From Halohasta litorea (GTDB lineage: Archaea > Halobacteriota > Halobacteria > Halobacteriales > Haloferacaceae), in contig NZ_JANHDJ010000001.1 of assembly GCF_024494645.1 (NCBI RefSeq), positions 310,001-374,000 of the forward strand: 64,000 bases of DNA, read 5' to 3'. Positions 34,483 through 43,428 of this stretch are shown piece by piece (the first letter of the stretch is position 1; each line of letters begins with the position of its first letter). The position numbers were made by a program, and so were the translations under genes. The notes beneath the pieces were generated by a model. The model saw nothing but the letters and a program-made list of their open reading frames with translations, did no database searches and was not told the DNA's origin.

Positions 34483-34519
34483 CCATGTCCGGAGCAACAA
34501 TGGTACCGAGGTTTCAACT

Positions 34520-35431
34520 ATGAGTGTAGTAAACGAATACGACATCGAAGAGCTCAACGACTCCGATAACGTCGAGCTCACCGACGAACGGCTCGAAAAC
34601 GGCTCGAAAGGCAAACTGATCAAACTCGCAGGTCAGCTTCGAGACCGCCGCAACGAACTCAACCAGATGGCTTCCGAGCGCGCCTCCAAGCGCGACGACC
34701 TCAACGCGGAGACCCGCGAAAAGGTCGACGAAGCCCAAGAACACCGCGAGGAGCGCGACTCTCTCAACGAGCAGGTCCAGGAACACAAAGAGAGCCGCAA
34801 CGAGCTCAACGCGGAGGCCAACAAACTCTTCAACAAGGTCGAATCGATGAAGGAGGATCTCGAACTCGACGATGGCAAGCCCATCGAAGAGCTCGAATCC
34901 GAGATCGAAGACCTGGAGTTCCAACAGCAGACCGAAGTCCTCTCGACCGAAGACGAGCGCGAGCTCATCGAGAAGATCGAGGACAAACGCGAGGAACTCG
35001 CCGAGAAGAAGGAGAAAGTCGACGACACCGGCGAGCTCGACGAGCTCGTCGAGGAGGCCGAAGAGGTCCGCTCGGAGGCGTCCCAGCACCACCAGAAGGT
35101 GACTGAGCTCGCCGACAAGGCCCAGGAACATCACAACCAGATGATCGAGGCCTACCGTGAGGCCGACGAGATCCGGGACAAGGCCGACGAGATGCACGAG
35201 CTGTTCGTCGAGGCCCAGGAAGCGGCCGACCGCCACCACGAGGACTTCGTCCGCGTCCAGAAGCGCCTCCGCGAGCTGGACAAAGAGGAAGAAGAAGAGC
35301 GGAAGGACGAGCGCCAGGAGAAGATGGAGGAAGAAAAGCAGGAAGCCGAGGACATCTATCAGAAATTCAAAGAGGGCGAGACCCTCGACACCGAGGATCT
35401 GATGAAGCTCCAGAAGACCGGCCTTCTGTAG
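34520..35431 (+). CDS. Long coiled-coil protein (COG1340-like)
   Basis: 303 residues, almost entirely charged heptads (E, K, D, R), with no globular domain. Archaeal proteins of this kind (COG1340) have sometimes been named phosphoserine phosphatase by mistake; no catalytic motif is present. It may be structural, for example in chromosome or cell-shape organisation, but that is a guess. The ATG at 34520 follows GAGGTTTCAACT. The leader is long and contains a hairpin. It is upstream of DUF373 by 80 bases. Confidence 0.8.
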   Translation: MSVVNEYDIEELNDSDNVELTDERLENGSKGKLIKLAGQLRDRRNELNQMASERASKRDDLNAETREKVDEAQEHREERDSLNEQVQEHKESRNELNAEANKLFNKVESMKEDLELDDGKPIEELESEIEDLEFQQQTEVLSTEDERELIEKIEDKREELAEKKEKVDDTGELDELVEEAEEVRSEASQHHQKVTELADKAQEHHNQMIEAYREADEIRDKADEMHELFVEAQEAADRHHEDFVRVQKRLRELDKEEEEERKDERQEKMEEEKQEAEDIYQKFKEGETLDTEDLMKLQKTGLL

Positions 35432-35511
35432 ATCGACCTGGGAGTTTCCTTTTCCGACAACTGAGCGTGACACCGACGGGATTTTTACCGACAGGTGTGC
35501 TTTGAGCGGCT

Positions 35512-36612
35512 GTGACGACGCTCGTCTGCTGTGTCGACCGCGACAACGACATCGGCCGGAAAGCGGGGGTTCGGCCCCCGATCGCCGGCTGGGAAGCGGT
35601 GCGCTCGCTCGTGATCGACGTCGGGCTCGCCGAGCCCGAGGCAACGGGTGTCAACAGCCTGCTTGAGGCCTTGCGGGTCACCCGCGAACTCCGCGATGAG
35701 GGCGACGACGCGGTGGTCGCAGTGCTGTCGGGCAGCAGCGAGTCGCCGGTCACCGCCGACCGCGCGATCGCCGCCCAGATCGACAGCCTCGTCGAGCGCT
35801 ACGATCCCAGCGACGCGATCGTCGTCGTCGACAGCGCCGCCGACGAACGCGTGGTTCCGATCGTCGAAAGTCGGCTTCGGGTCGACGCGGTCGATCGGGT
35901 GATCGTCCGCCAGACCCGCGACATCGAGTCGACCTACTACCTGCTCAAACAGTTTCTGGCCGACGAGGAGCTTCGGACCACCGTGCTCGTCCCGCTCGGT
36001 GTCGGCCTGCTGTTGATACCCATCCTCCTGTTTTGGTTCTCGCCTGCGGTCGCCCTCGGCGGGGTGGCCGCGCTGCTCGGGCTTGCCGTTCTTTATAAAG
36101 GACTGGGGGTCGACGAACGGATCGGCTCGCTGTCGTCCTGGAGCCGCGAGCTACTGTACTCCGGCCGGGTCGCGGTTGTGACCTATGTGGCGGCGGTCGG
36201 GCTGGCGGCGATCGGTCTCTTCGTCGGGGCGTTGGGGGTCTCGGAGACCGGCGGGACCGAGCTGGAGCCGATCGCCGCGGTCGGCTTCGTCCACTACAGT
36301 ATTCCGTGGCTCGCGCTGGCGGCGGTCACCGCGGGGACGGGTCGGCTCCTGGACGAACTGTTGGCCGCCGAGACGGTCCAGACGCCGTACCTCAACCTCC
36401 CGTTTGCGCTGCTGTCGGTTGGGATCGTCGTTCGAGGATTCACTGGCTACGCCTTCGAGACCGAACTGGCGGTCGGTCCGGCGGTGTTGACGCCAGCCCA
36501 GCGGCTGGTCGTCTATATCGGTATCGGGATTCTCGTGAGTCTAATCGGCGTGCGGGTGACGAGCCTGCTCGAACGGTGGACCGTCGGGCGGGCTGTCGAC
36601 CAACAGCGTTAG
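35512..36612 (+). CDS. DUF373 family membrane protein
   Basis: 366 residues. A cytoplasmic N-terminal domain of about 150 residues has CCVDRDNDIGRKAG, the DUF373 hallmark, and IVVVDSAADERVVPIVESR. It is followed by about seven or eight membrane helices. It begins with GTG at 35512, and TTTTTACC lies about 27 bases upstream (leaderless). DUF373 is archaeal and of unknown function. Its stop lies inside the stop of the next minus gene (four-base overlap, convergent). Confidence 0.88.
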   Translation: MTTLVCCVDRDNDIGRKAGVRPPIAGWEAVRSLVIDVGLAEPEATGVNSLLEALRVTRELRDEGDDAVVAVLSGSSESPVTADRAIAAQIDSLVERYDPSDAIVVVDSAADERVVPIVESRLRVDAVDRVIVRQTRDIESTYYLLKQFLADEELRTTVLVPLGVGLLLIPILLFWFSPAVALGGVAALLGLAVLYKGLGVDERIGSLSSWSRELLYSGRVAVVTYVAAVGLAAIGLFVGALGVSETGGTELEPIAAVGFVHYSIPWLALAAVTAGTGRLLDELLAAETVQTPYLNLPFALLSVGIVVRGFTGYAFETELAVGPAVLTPAQRLVVYIGIGILVSLIGVRVTSLLERWTVGRAVDQQR

Positions 36613-36800
36613 CGGCCCGCCTGATACTGGCCGTGTTTGAGGCCGATACCGAAGGTGATGAGTCCGAAGACGACCATCGATGGCAGCACCATCATCAGCA
36701 CCGTCGACGCTTGCATCATCGGTGCGGCGACAAGTGCGATCGTTCCGATAGCGATGACAGCAACGAACAGTCCAATCGTCGTTGTGCGGTCGAACTCCAT
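36609..36800 (-). CDS. Small two-helix membrane protein
   Basis: 63 residues with two membrane helices (IGLFVAVIAIGTIALVA and STVLMMVLPSMVVFGLITFGIGL) and short ends. No known motif. It ends inside the DUF373 stop, convergently, and it follows the 244-residue membrane protein on the same strand by 45 bases. The function is unknown. Confidence 0.7.
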   Translation of the reverse strand: MEFDRTTTIGLFVAVIAIGTIALVAAPMMQASTVLMMVLPSMVVFGLITFGIGLKHGQYQAGR

Positions 36801-36845
36801 ACCGGAAACAGGAACTCCGAACGCCTAAACGCTCCGAAACGACGA

Positions 36846-37580
36846 TTAGTCGTCTTTGGGCCGAACGAGGTCGGCGAACGTGACGAGCACGCCCAGTCCC
36901 CAGCCGACCGGCACCGCGAGGCCGAACCACATCAACGCATAATAGACGCCTTCGAGGGCGAACTGTTCGCGGAGGAGCTCGTTGAGCCCACCGATGAACA
37001 GGACGTTATCGAGAATGAAGATCGCGAGCTGTTCGCTGTTGGGGAAGATGATCCCCCCAAGCGTCGGCGAGTAGAGCGCCGCGACCACCGGCGGCAGGAA
37101 CAGCGCGGTCATCGCCGAGGGGTAGGCCAGCAGAATGCTCGTGAGCCGACCGCCGATGCGGGCGAACAACACCGCCGCCGCCGCGGCGACGGTGGCGACT
37201 ACGCTGGCAGCGAGGACGGCAATAAACCCCTCGAAGGACAGTTGGAAGCGGGCGACGACCGACAGCCCACCCCAGACGACGACCGACAACAGGATCGCAC
37301 CGAGGATGCCGAGTCGGGTCGCCGCGCTGTCGAGTTTGCCAGCGTAGTAGCGGGTTCCGAAGCCGACGAGCAGGAGGGGGTAGCCGAGCAACACCGGCAG
37401 CATTCCGATCGTCGCCCACAGGTAGTAGCCTACTTTTTGGAGGGTCGTTTCGGGCTTCCACTTGCCGAGGACGTGACCGGGGTTGAGTTGACGTGGGAAG
37501 ACGACCTCCATCCACGTCTCGTGGAGCCGCAGCATATCGATACGGACTGCGCCCAACAGCCCTGGTGATCGACGTTCCAT
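36846..37580 (-). CDS. Polytopic membrane protein, YIP1-like layout, function unknown
   Basis: 244 residues. An N-terminal amphipathic cytoplasmic segment (PRQLNPGHVLGKWKP) precedes about five or six membrane helices. The pattern of a soluble head followed by five helices resembles the YIP1 superfamily, but this is a layout match only. It is upstream of the small membrane gene at 36609 and on the same strand as the aldo/keto reductase. Confidence 0.65.
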   Translation of the reverse strand: MERRSPGLLGAVRIDMLRLHETWMEVVFPRQLNPGHVLGKWKPETTLQKVGYYLWATIGMLPVLLGYPLLLVGFGTRYYAGKLDSAATRLGILGAILLSVVVWGGLSVVARFQLSFEGFIAVLAASVVATVAAAAAVLFARIGGRLTSILLAYPSAMTALFLPPVVAALYSPTLGGIIFPNSEQLAIFILDNVLFIGGLNELLREQFALEGVYYALMWFGLAVPVGWGLGVLVTFADLVRPKDD

Positions 37581-37667
37581 TTACTCCTACTGATAGGCCG
37601 GAGAATGTGAACTTTGTGTTCGGCTACTGATCGATGCCGACCGTTTGGCTGCGGTTTCGATCCGTCG

Positions 37668-38504
37668 CTACTGGTTCCACGGGCCGAATCCGGGGTCGAC
37701 ACGGCGGCCGGTCTGCTCGATCGACTCGATCCGCTCGATCTCGTCGTCGCTCAGGCTGACCGACAGCGACTGCCAGTTGTCCCGGATGTGGGCTTCGCTT
37801 GTCGCCTTCGGGATCGCCGTGATCCCCTGCTGGCGGAGCCACGCGAGGCTCACCTGGGCGGGGCTGGCGTCGTGGTCGGCGGCGATCTCCTGGAGCGTCT
37901 CGTTTTCGAGGACGTCACCACGGGCCAGCGGCGAGTAGGCCACGAGTTCGACGCCCTCCGCTTCGCAGACCTCTCGAAGCTCCTCCTGCTGCAGGAACGG
38001 ATGGCACTCGACCTGGTTGGCGACGATCGGCGCATCGGAGATCTCGATGGCCTCCTGGAACTGCTCGGGCTCGAAGTTGCTGACGCCGATCCGGTCGATC
38101 TTCCCGTCGTCGTAGAGTTCGTTCAGTGCTTCCAGTGTCTCCTCGGCGTCGTAGGTGCGGGACGGCCAGTGGACGTACATGAGGTCGACGCTGTCGACGC
38201 CGAGGCGGTCGAGGCTGGCCTCGGTCGTCTCGATCACGTCGTCGTAGGCGAGATTGTCGATCCAAACCTTGGTCGCCAGAAAGATCTCCTCGCGGTCGAC
38301 GTCGGCCGCCGCGAGTCCGTCGCCGACATCCGCCTCGTTGCCATAGGCTTGGGCGGTGTCGATGTGTCGGTAGCCCATCTCAAGGGCCGTTTCGACCGAC
38401 GCCGCACAGGCGTCCGGATCGGTGTTCTCCCAGGTGCCGAGGCCGAGCATCGGGATGTCGCCGCTGTACGGACAGTCGTCTACTGCTGGATCGTCATCAG
38501 ACAT
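37668..38504 (-). CDS. Aldo/keto reductase (2,5-diketogluconate reductase-like)
   Basis: 278 residues with the AKR catalytic tetrad: D and Y in HIDTAQAYGNE, K in ATKVW, and H in VHWPS. The cofactor segment is IPKATSEAHIRDN. It is of the small bacterial-type AKR group (2,5-diketo-D-gluconate reductase or glyoxal-type reductases); the substrate is unknown. It lies 69 bases before the geranylgeranyl reductase gene's 3' end, on the same strand. Confidence 0.92.
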   Translation of the reverse strand: MSDDDPAVDDCPYSGDIPMLGLGTWENTDPDACAASVETALEMGYRHIDTAQAYGNEADVGDGLAAADVDREEIFLATKVWIDNLAYDDVIETTEASLDRLGVDSVDLMYVHWPSRTYDAEETLEALNELYDDGKIDRIGVSNFEPEQFQEAIEISDAPIVANQVECHPFLQQEELREVCEAEGVELVAYSPLARGDVLENETLQEIAADHDASPAQVSLAWLRQQGITAIPKATSEAHIRDNWQSLSVSLSDDEIERIESIEQTGRRVDPGFGPWNQ

Positions 38505-38572
38505 ACACTCGACTGTTTGGGCTGTTGCCGAAAAGGGGTTGTGATAGGCCGGTGATTGAGGCGGTTGTGAGA

Positions 38573-39946
38573 CTAGTATTTCGGCTCAGCACCCGAGATC
38601 TCGTAGATCTCGTCCATGATGTCGTCGCGGACTGACTGCCACGCCGGGAACCCTTCGGGGGTGGTGGGATACCGGTCGTAGTGGTCGGCCAGCGCCGAGG
38701 CCTTGCGGCGGACCTTCACCAACTGGATGAGCTTCTCCCAGTGGCCGTAGGTGTCTTTGACCGTCCGGAGCTTCAGTGACAGCGGCATGGGGCCGGTGTC
38801 CTTGCCCGCCATCGCGTCGGCGAGATGCTGGGCCGGGACCGACGAGACGATCTCGGTGAGTTCATCTACCTCGTGGGCGGTCCCCCAGATGTTGTAGCAG
38901 TCGATCGCCGCGAAGTGTTTGCCGAAGTCGGTCATCACGTCGCGGTTGTACTCCCAGAGGGCGGCCTCGCTTACGTCGCCCTCGTCGATAGCCGCGATCG
39001 CCCGCTTGGTCGCCCAGTGGGCCGATTTGGCCGCGCCGGGAATCCCACCGCCCGTCGTGGGGTTGACGTGGCCCGCGGCGTCGCCGACCGCAATGTAGCC
39101 GTCGGCGACCGCCGAATCGTACGGCCGACGTGTCGGCACGGCCGCACCGAGTTTGTCGACGACGGTCGGATTGACGAGTTCGGGGCGGGATTCGACGTCC
39201 TCCTCGATCGCCGAGATCATCTGCATTTCGGGTTGGTCCATCTGGAAGCCGACGCCGACGTTGATCCGGGTCGGGCTGCGGGGGAAATACCAGAGATAGC
39301 CCAGCTCCTTGGTGGGTTTAAAGACAAGGGCGTCGTCCCAGTCGACCGGCTCATCGACCTCGATGACCTCCCGGTAGGCTGAACAGAACTGCGAGTACCG
39401 AACATTGGTATCGAAGTAGCTGTCGCCGAACTCGCCTTTGTCCTGGAGGATCGACAGCGCGCCCGCGGCGTCGATGACGATCTTGGCGTCGTAGGCGACC
39501 GACTGGCCCGTTCGTTTCCCGGTGACACCCGTGACCGTGCCGTCGTCGTCCTGGACGACGTCCTGGACGACCGTGTCGTAGTGGATGTCCGCTCCGAGGC
39601 GTTCGGCCTCTTCGAGGATGACCTCGCCGTAGCGTTTGCGGTCCAACACGGCTCCCGGCCCGCGGAAGCCGATTTCGATGTCGTCGTTGCTGGAGGGGTT
39701 TTCGAACACTGCCCGGGTGATCGACTGGTTCGTGAACGCCTCGTCTTTCAGATAGTCGAGGTCGATGACGTCGGGGAACGTCGCGGTTCCTTTGATTGCA
39801 TCGCCACAGGCGATGTGGCCCGCGGCCTCGACGGGCTTTCGCTCCAGAATAACCGTGTCGAGACCCGCAGTCGCCGCGGTTGCCGCGGCAAACGCACCGC
39901 CGGTGCCGCCACCGACGACAACGATATCATATGACTCGGCTGACAT
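38573..39946 (-). CDS. Geranylgeranyl reductase family protein (archaeal lipid saturation)
   Basis: FAD-dependent oxidoreductase of 457 residues that saturates geranylgeranyl chains of ether lipids or related isoprenoids. The N-terminal FAD motif is YDIVVVGGGTGGAFAAATA, the second FAD site is GYIAVGDAAGHVNPTTGGG, and there is a substrate-cavity segment YLWYFPRSP typical of the family. The ATG at 39946 starts just before the Rossmann strand; the longer frame is rejected. More than one paralogue is normal in Halobacteria, so the exact substrate is not fixed. It is divergent from the lipoprotein gene. Confidence 0.9.
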   Translation of the reverse strand: MSAESYDIVVVGGGTGGAFAAATAATAGLDTVILERKPVEAAGHIACGDAIKGTATFPDVIDLDYLKDEAFTNQSITRAVFENPSSNDDIEIGFRGPGAVLDRKRYGEVILEEAERLGADIHYDTVVQDVVQDDDGTVTGVTGKRTGQSVAYDAKIVIDAAGALSILQDKGEFGDSYFDTNVRYSQFCSAYREVIEVDEPVDWDDALVFKPTKELGYLWYFPRSPTRINVGVGFQMDQPEMQMISAIEEDVESRPELVNPTVVDKLGAAVPTRRPYDSAVADGYIAVGDAAGHVNPTTGGGIPGAAKSAHWATKRAIAAIDEGDVSEAALWEYNRDVMTDFGKHFAAIDCYNIWGTAHEVDELTEIVSSVPAQHLADAMAGKDTGPMPLSLKLRTVKDTYGHWEKLIQLVKVRRKASALADHYDRYPTTPEGFPAWQSVRDDIMDEIYEISGAEPKY

Positions 39947-40069
39947 AGATCCTCTTTGCTGGCGATGATAAAAAAGGTCATCATCTGTAGACCAACGAGT
40001 TACATCTCGAACAGTATCTTTGATGTGTTTCTCGCTGTATCTCAGCCCTCTGTCGACCGCTTCGAAAAT

Positions 40070-40083
40070 ATGATAAATATCAT
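40070..40083. promoter_or_regulatory. Palindrome between the reductase and lipoprotein genes
   Basis: ATGATAAATATCAT: six-base arms around AA, in an AT-rich patch 46 bases before the lipoprotein ATG at 40129. It could be an operator or part of a TATA-type promoter. The 182-base divergent region also has GATGA/TCATC arms around a run of six A (39975 area). Confidence 0.35.
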
Positions 40084-40128
40084 GACTGTAACCGAAACAA
40101 AATTGTGTGCTCGCTATCTGTAGCTGGT

Positions 40129-40815
40129 ATGGATCGTCGACGGGCACTCACGCTTATCGGGACTGTGGGGCTGACCGGAGTTGCTGGCTGTCTGGGTGAG
40201 GACGGAGAAATAACTGCGGCTGCCGCTCCGGCGGTGATCACGACTGCCGACCAGCTGGGGTACGAGGCCGATGGGCCGGAGGAACTCTCCATCGACGAGA
40301 CGATCGAAGTCGGCGGGGTCGAACGTGATATCCGGGTGACGACCTACTCCGCGGCCTATACTGACTCGGATGATCAGAGCTCGGTGTTCCTGTTCAGTAC
40401 CCCGGACGCCTCTGTCGCCGGAATCTCGGTGAACCCGCTGGCCCGGCTCAGCGGTGCGGATCTCATTGCCCGTCTCGTCGACGAGGGGTTGGCACAAACG
40501 GAGGGCGATTTCGCCGTCAGCGAGATCGAGCAGGAAGACGAGGTCACCCTGTCGATCCTCGGCGCGGAGCGAACGGTCCCGATCTTCTCGGCGGTGGTCG
40601 AAGCCGAGGGGTCCGAAAACCCGCAGATCGAGGGTGCCGAAAACGGGGAGATCCCCGTTCGACTCTACCTGCTGTCGACCACTCATCAGGAGGACGTGTT
40701 GCTTGCGATCGGTATCCATCCGGAGTCGATCGACGCCAGCGAGGATATCCAGGCGCTCCTGGAGGGTATCGAACACCCCGTCGGCCCTACATCCGAGACC
40801 AACGAGACGACCTAA
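40129..40815 (+). CDS. DUF6517-like secreted lipoprotein
   Basis: 228 residues. It begins MDRRRALTLIGTVGLTGVAGCLG: twin-arginine-type signal, hydrophobic core and the lipobox GVAGC with the lipid-carrying cysteine at residue 21. The rest is a beta-rich acidic domain of the haloarchaeal DUF6517 type, with no catalytic motif. The protein would be exported and membrane anchored. ATG 40129 is chosen because it puts the double arginine near the start. Located before dph5. Confidence 0.82.
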   Translation: MDRRRALTLIGTVGLTGVAGCLGEDGEITAAAAPAVITTADQLGYEADGPEELSIDETIEVGGVERDIRVTTYSAAYTDSDDQSSVFLFSTPDASVAGISVNPLARLSGADLIARLVDEGLAQTEGDFAVSEIEQEDEVTLSILGAERTVPIFSAVVEAEGSENPQIEGAENGEIPVRLYLLSTTHQEDVLLAIGIHPESIDASEDIQALLEGIEHPVGPTSETNETT

Positions 40816-40860
40816 CGCGGTTCAACAACTGTTATTCGGGCCGAGCGGTTCGGTCGACGC

Positions 40861-41670
40861 ATGCTTACGTTCATCGGACTCGGGCTCTATGATGCCGACT
40901 CGATCACCTGTGAGGGTCGCAATGCCCTCCGTGAGGCCGACCGTGTGTTCGCCGAATTTTATACCAGCACGCTACTCGGAGCCACCGTCGCGGACCTCGA
41001 AGCCGCCCACGACATCGACATAGAGGTCAGAGATCGAGCAGGTGTCGAGCAGGACCCCGAGGCGATTCTCGCGGCCGCCGAAACCGAGGACGTCGCCTTT
41101 CTGACCGCCGGAGATACGATGATCTCGACGACCCACTCGGATCTCCGCATCCGGGCCGAAGCCCGCGGTATCGAAACGCGTGTTCTCCATGGTGTGACCG
41201 CCGAAACCGCCGCCAGCGGGCTGACCGGCCTCCAGAACTATCGGTTTGGGAAGGCCGTCACCCTCCCATTTCCGTTCGTCCACGGGGCCGGAGACGTGCC
41301 GCCGAGCGTGATCGAATCCATCGAGGCCAACCAGGAGCGCGGACTCCACACGCTTGTCTACCTCGATATCAAAGTCGACTACCACAAGCGCCGCGGCGGG
41401 CCCGACCTGGAGGACCCGTATATGACCGCAAGCCACGCGGCGGAGTTACTGGCCGCCGAGTGGGACGACGATGCCCTGGCGGTCGTCGTCGCCCGCGCGG
41501 GGAGCCCCGAGCCGCTCGTTGCGGCCGACCGTCTGTCGGCGTTGGCCGACCGCGAGTTCGGCGAGCCGCTTCATCTCCTGGTGATTCCTGGAGACCTCCA
41601 TCACGTCGAGGCCGACGCGCTGGCAGTGTTGGCCGACGCACCCGCCGAACTGGTCGACATCGACGAGTGA
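40861..41670 (+). CDS. dph5: Diphthine synthase
   Basis: SAM-dependent methyltransferase that converts the modified histidine of elongation factor 2 to diphthine. 269 residues of tetrapyrrole-methylase fold: MLTFIGLGLYDADSIT at the start, FLTAGDTMISTTH as the conserved GDP-like loop, and HGVTAETAASGLTGLQNYRFG. TGTTATTCGG lies about 28 bases upstream, so the message is leaderless. The neighbouring artA on the opposite strand matches an arrangement that I recall from other Halobacteria. Confidence 0.95.
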   Translation: MLTFIGLGLYDADSITCEGRNALREADRVFAEFYTSTLLGATVADLEAAHDIDIEVRDRAGVEQDPEAILAAAETEDVAFLTAGDTMISTTHSDLRIRAEARGIETRVLHGVTAETAASGLTGLQNYRFGKAVTLPFPFVHGAGDVPPSVIESIEANQERGLHTLVYLDIKVDYHKRRGGPDLEDPYMTASHAAELLAAEWDDDALAVVVARAGSPEPLVAADRLSALADREFGEPLHLLVIPGDLHHVEADALAVLADAPAELVDIDE

Positions 41671-41711
41671 CCAGCCCACCGACGGTGAAGGGAAGTGCCG
41701 ACGGCTGACGG

Positions 41712-42728
41712 TTAGTCTGCCCGGCGGGCCTCGGGCTGTTCGACCGCGGGCTCCCGTGGGAGATCCAGGGCGTCCTGGAGGTCGTGTTCCTCGCCCGTTA
41801 GTATGTAGAGAATGTCTTCGAGTACGGTCAACAGCTCCGGGATCTGACGGGCGACGAGATACGTAATCCCGATGAGTGCGACGACCGCCAGCAGCTGGCT
41901 GATGATGCGGTCGGAGACGAGAAACGAGACCCGATAGGCGTTGGTCTCGCCGAACATGAACAGGACGACCTCGGGGAACCAGTGCATCAGCTGGTTGCCC
42001 GAGACGATCGATATGAACGCCGTCCGGAAGACGTTGAGCACGAAGATGATCGGCACCGCCACAGCCAGCCCCCGGAGTTTGCGGCTCAGTGGGGCCCGCA
42101 CCGCCCCGATGAGGCCGCCGAAGATGGCGATGCTCCCGAGGCCGGTACAGGCCAGGACGATAGAAACGTTGTAGCGATGGCCGTCTTCGAGGATCCATTG
42201 GTAGGTCGCCATATACCCCTCGGGGCTCTCGACGAGCGCTGGCGAGTAGCCGAACAGCGTGATGATCTCGCCGGTCAGCATCGTCACGAACTCGATGAGG
42301 AACTGTCGCGGTGCGGGGAACGTCGCTCCACCCACCGTGAACGCCGGGATCGTCTCGAAGGGGAGATAGATCACTCCCATTACCGCGACCGCCCGCGAGA
42401 GGACGAACAGCGTATCCCGGCCGTCGTAGAGGAGTTTTGCGACATAGAGGCTGGCCGGAAAGCCGACGAGGCTCAGGATTCCCTCGACGTAGCTTTGATG
42501 TTCGAAGGCGAAGGCCGGGAACAGATTCAGCCAAAACAGCCCGAAGCCGACCCACGCCGCGACCGCGATGGGGCGGGCGGTATCCATTAGGTCGGCGTCG
42601 GTCCGGCGGCCGTACCACTCGACGGCTCCGGCGAGGACGAACAGGCCGATGACGACCCACGCCAGGGCGTCCGACAGTGGCCCCACGGTAAACAGTTCGC
42701 TGCGAAGCCACTCAGTCGCCGTTTGCAT
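41712..42728 (-). CDS. artA: Archaeosortase A
   Basis: Membrane cysteine transpeptidase that processes PGF-CTERM proteins and couples them to a lipid anchor. 338 residues with about eight membrane helices. The catalytic residues of the family are present at C194 (ACTGLGS), R235 (NVFRTAF) and R274 (VSDRIISQ), spaced exactly as the essential Cys, Arg and Arg known in the Haloferax enzyme. The C-terminal tail is acidic and cytoplasmic. It is convergent with dph5 and lies in the same region as the S-layer glycoprotein gene, one of its likely substrates; the other is the HExxH protein at 8600. Confidence 0.93.
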   Translation of the reverse strand: MQTATEWLRSELFTVGPLSDALAWVVIGLFVLAGAVEWYGRRTDADLMDTARPIAVAAWVGFGLFWLNLFPAFAFEHQSYVEGILSLVGFPASLYVAKLLYDGRDTLFVLSRAVAVMGVIYLPFETIPAFTVGGATFPAPRQFLIEFVTMLTGEIITLFGYSPALVESPEGYMATYQWILEDGHRYNVSIVLACTGLGSIAIFGGLIGAVRAPLSRKLRGLAVAVPIIFVLNVFRTAFISIVSGNQLMHWFPEVVLFMFGETNAYRVSFLVSDRIISQLLAVVALIGITYLVARQIPELLTVLEDILYILTGEEHDLQDALDLPREPAVEQPEARRAD

Positions 42729-42824
42729 GGGTGATAGGTCGACTACTGGTCATAAATCCCTTGTCGTTGTGTGCGAGCGCGTCGTCACAGCGTCGGTGTC
42801 GCGCTGGCCTCGTTACTGCTGTGG

Positions 42825-43265
42825 TTACTCGTCGGCGGGCGATTTGACCGTCGTCACCGGGAGGTCGGTCGTCTGGATCACGCGTTCGGCGACGCTGCCG
42901 AGCAGGAGCCGGTCCATCCCGGTTCGGCCGTTGGTTCCCATGACGATCGCGTCGGCCTCGACAGTGTTGGCGTAGCTCGTAATCACGTCGGCGGGTGCGC
43001 CCTCGCGGATGCTCGTTGTGGTTTCGAGCCCGGCCGCCGCGGCGCGGTCGGCGATCTCGCTGGTGGCCGTTTTGCCTTCCTCCTGGAGCGTTTCTTTGAT
43101 GTGGTCGGTGCCGAGCTTGGGTGCCATCTGGCCCACCCGCTCGTGGTCGACGACGTACAGAACGTGAATATCGGCGTCGTGGCGGTCGGCGAGGTCGATC
43201 GCGTGGACCGCGGCCTCGGTTGCGGTCTCGCTTCCGTCGGTCGGAAACAGCACGGTATCGTACAT
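42825..43265 (-). CDS. Universal stress protein UspA family
   Basis: 146 residues, the usual Usp length, starting MYDTVLFPTDGS, with the ATP motif GTNGRTGMDRLLLGS. It lacks the insertion found in the pair at 10956-12085. It is downstream of the S-layer gene on the same strand, but a hairpin terminator lies between, so it probably has its own promoter. The specific role is unknown. Confidence 0.92.
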   Translation of the reverse strand: MYDTVLFPTDGSETATEAAVHAIDLADRHDADIHVLYVVDHERVGQMAPKLGTDHIKETLQEEGKTATSEIADRAAAAGLETTTSIREGAPADVITSYANTVEADAIVMGTNGRTGMDRLLLGSVAERVIQTTDLPVTTVKSPADE

Positions 43266-43362
43266 AGTTGGCCCTTGTACTCAACCGTAGTGAATGAATC
43301 GCTTAGGTAGTGTTTATAATGAGTATCGAAACCGACTGCTGCTGCTCGGCGGCTGAAAGAAT

Positions 43363-43388
43363 GAAAAAGGGACCGGCACGAGGCCGGT
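43363..43388 (-). terminator. Hairpin-plus-T terminator of the S-layer gene
   Basis: Read on the minus strand: ACCGGC, a five-base loop, GCCGGT, then CCCTTTTTCATTCTTTC. This intrinsic-style hairpin with a T tract sits 40 bases after the S-layer stop. It would suit a very highly transcribed gene. Confidence 0.65.
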
Positions 43389-43428
43389 GGTTGAAACGGC
43401 GTGCAGTTACTCGCGAAGCGTCGTCAGA

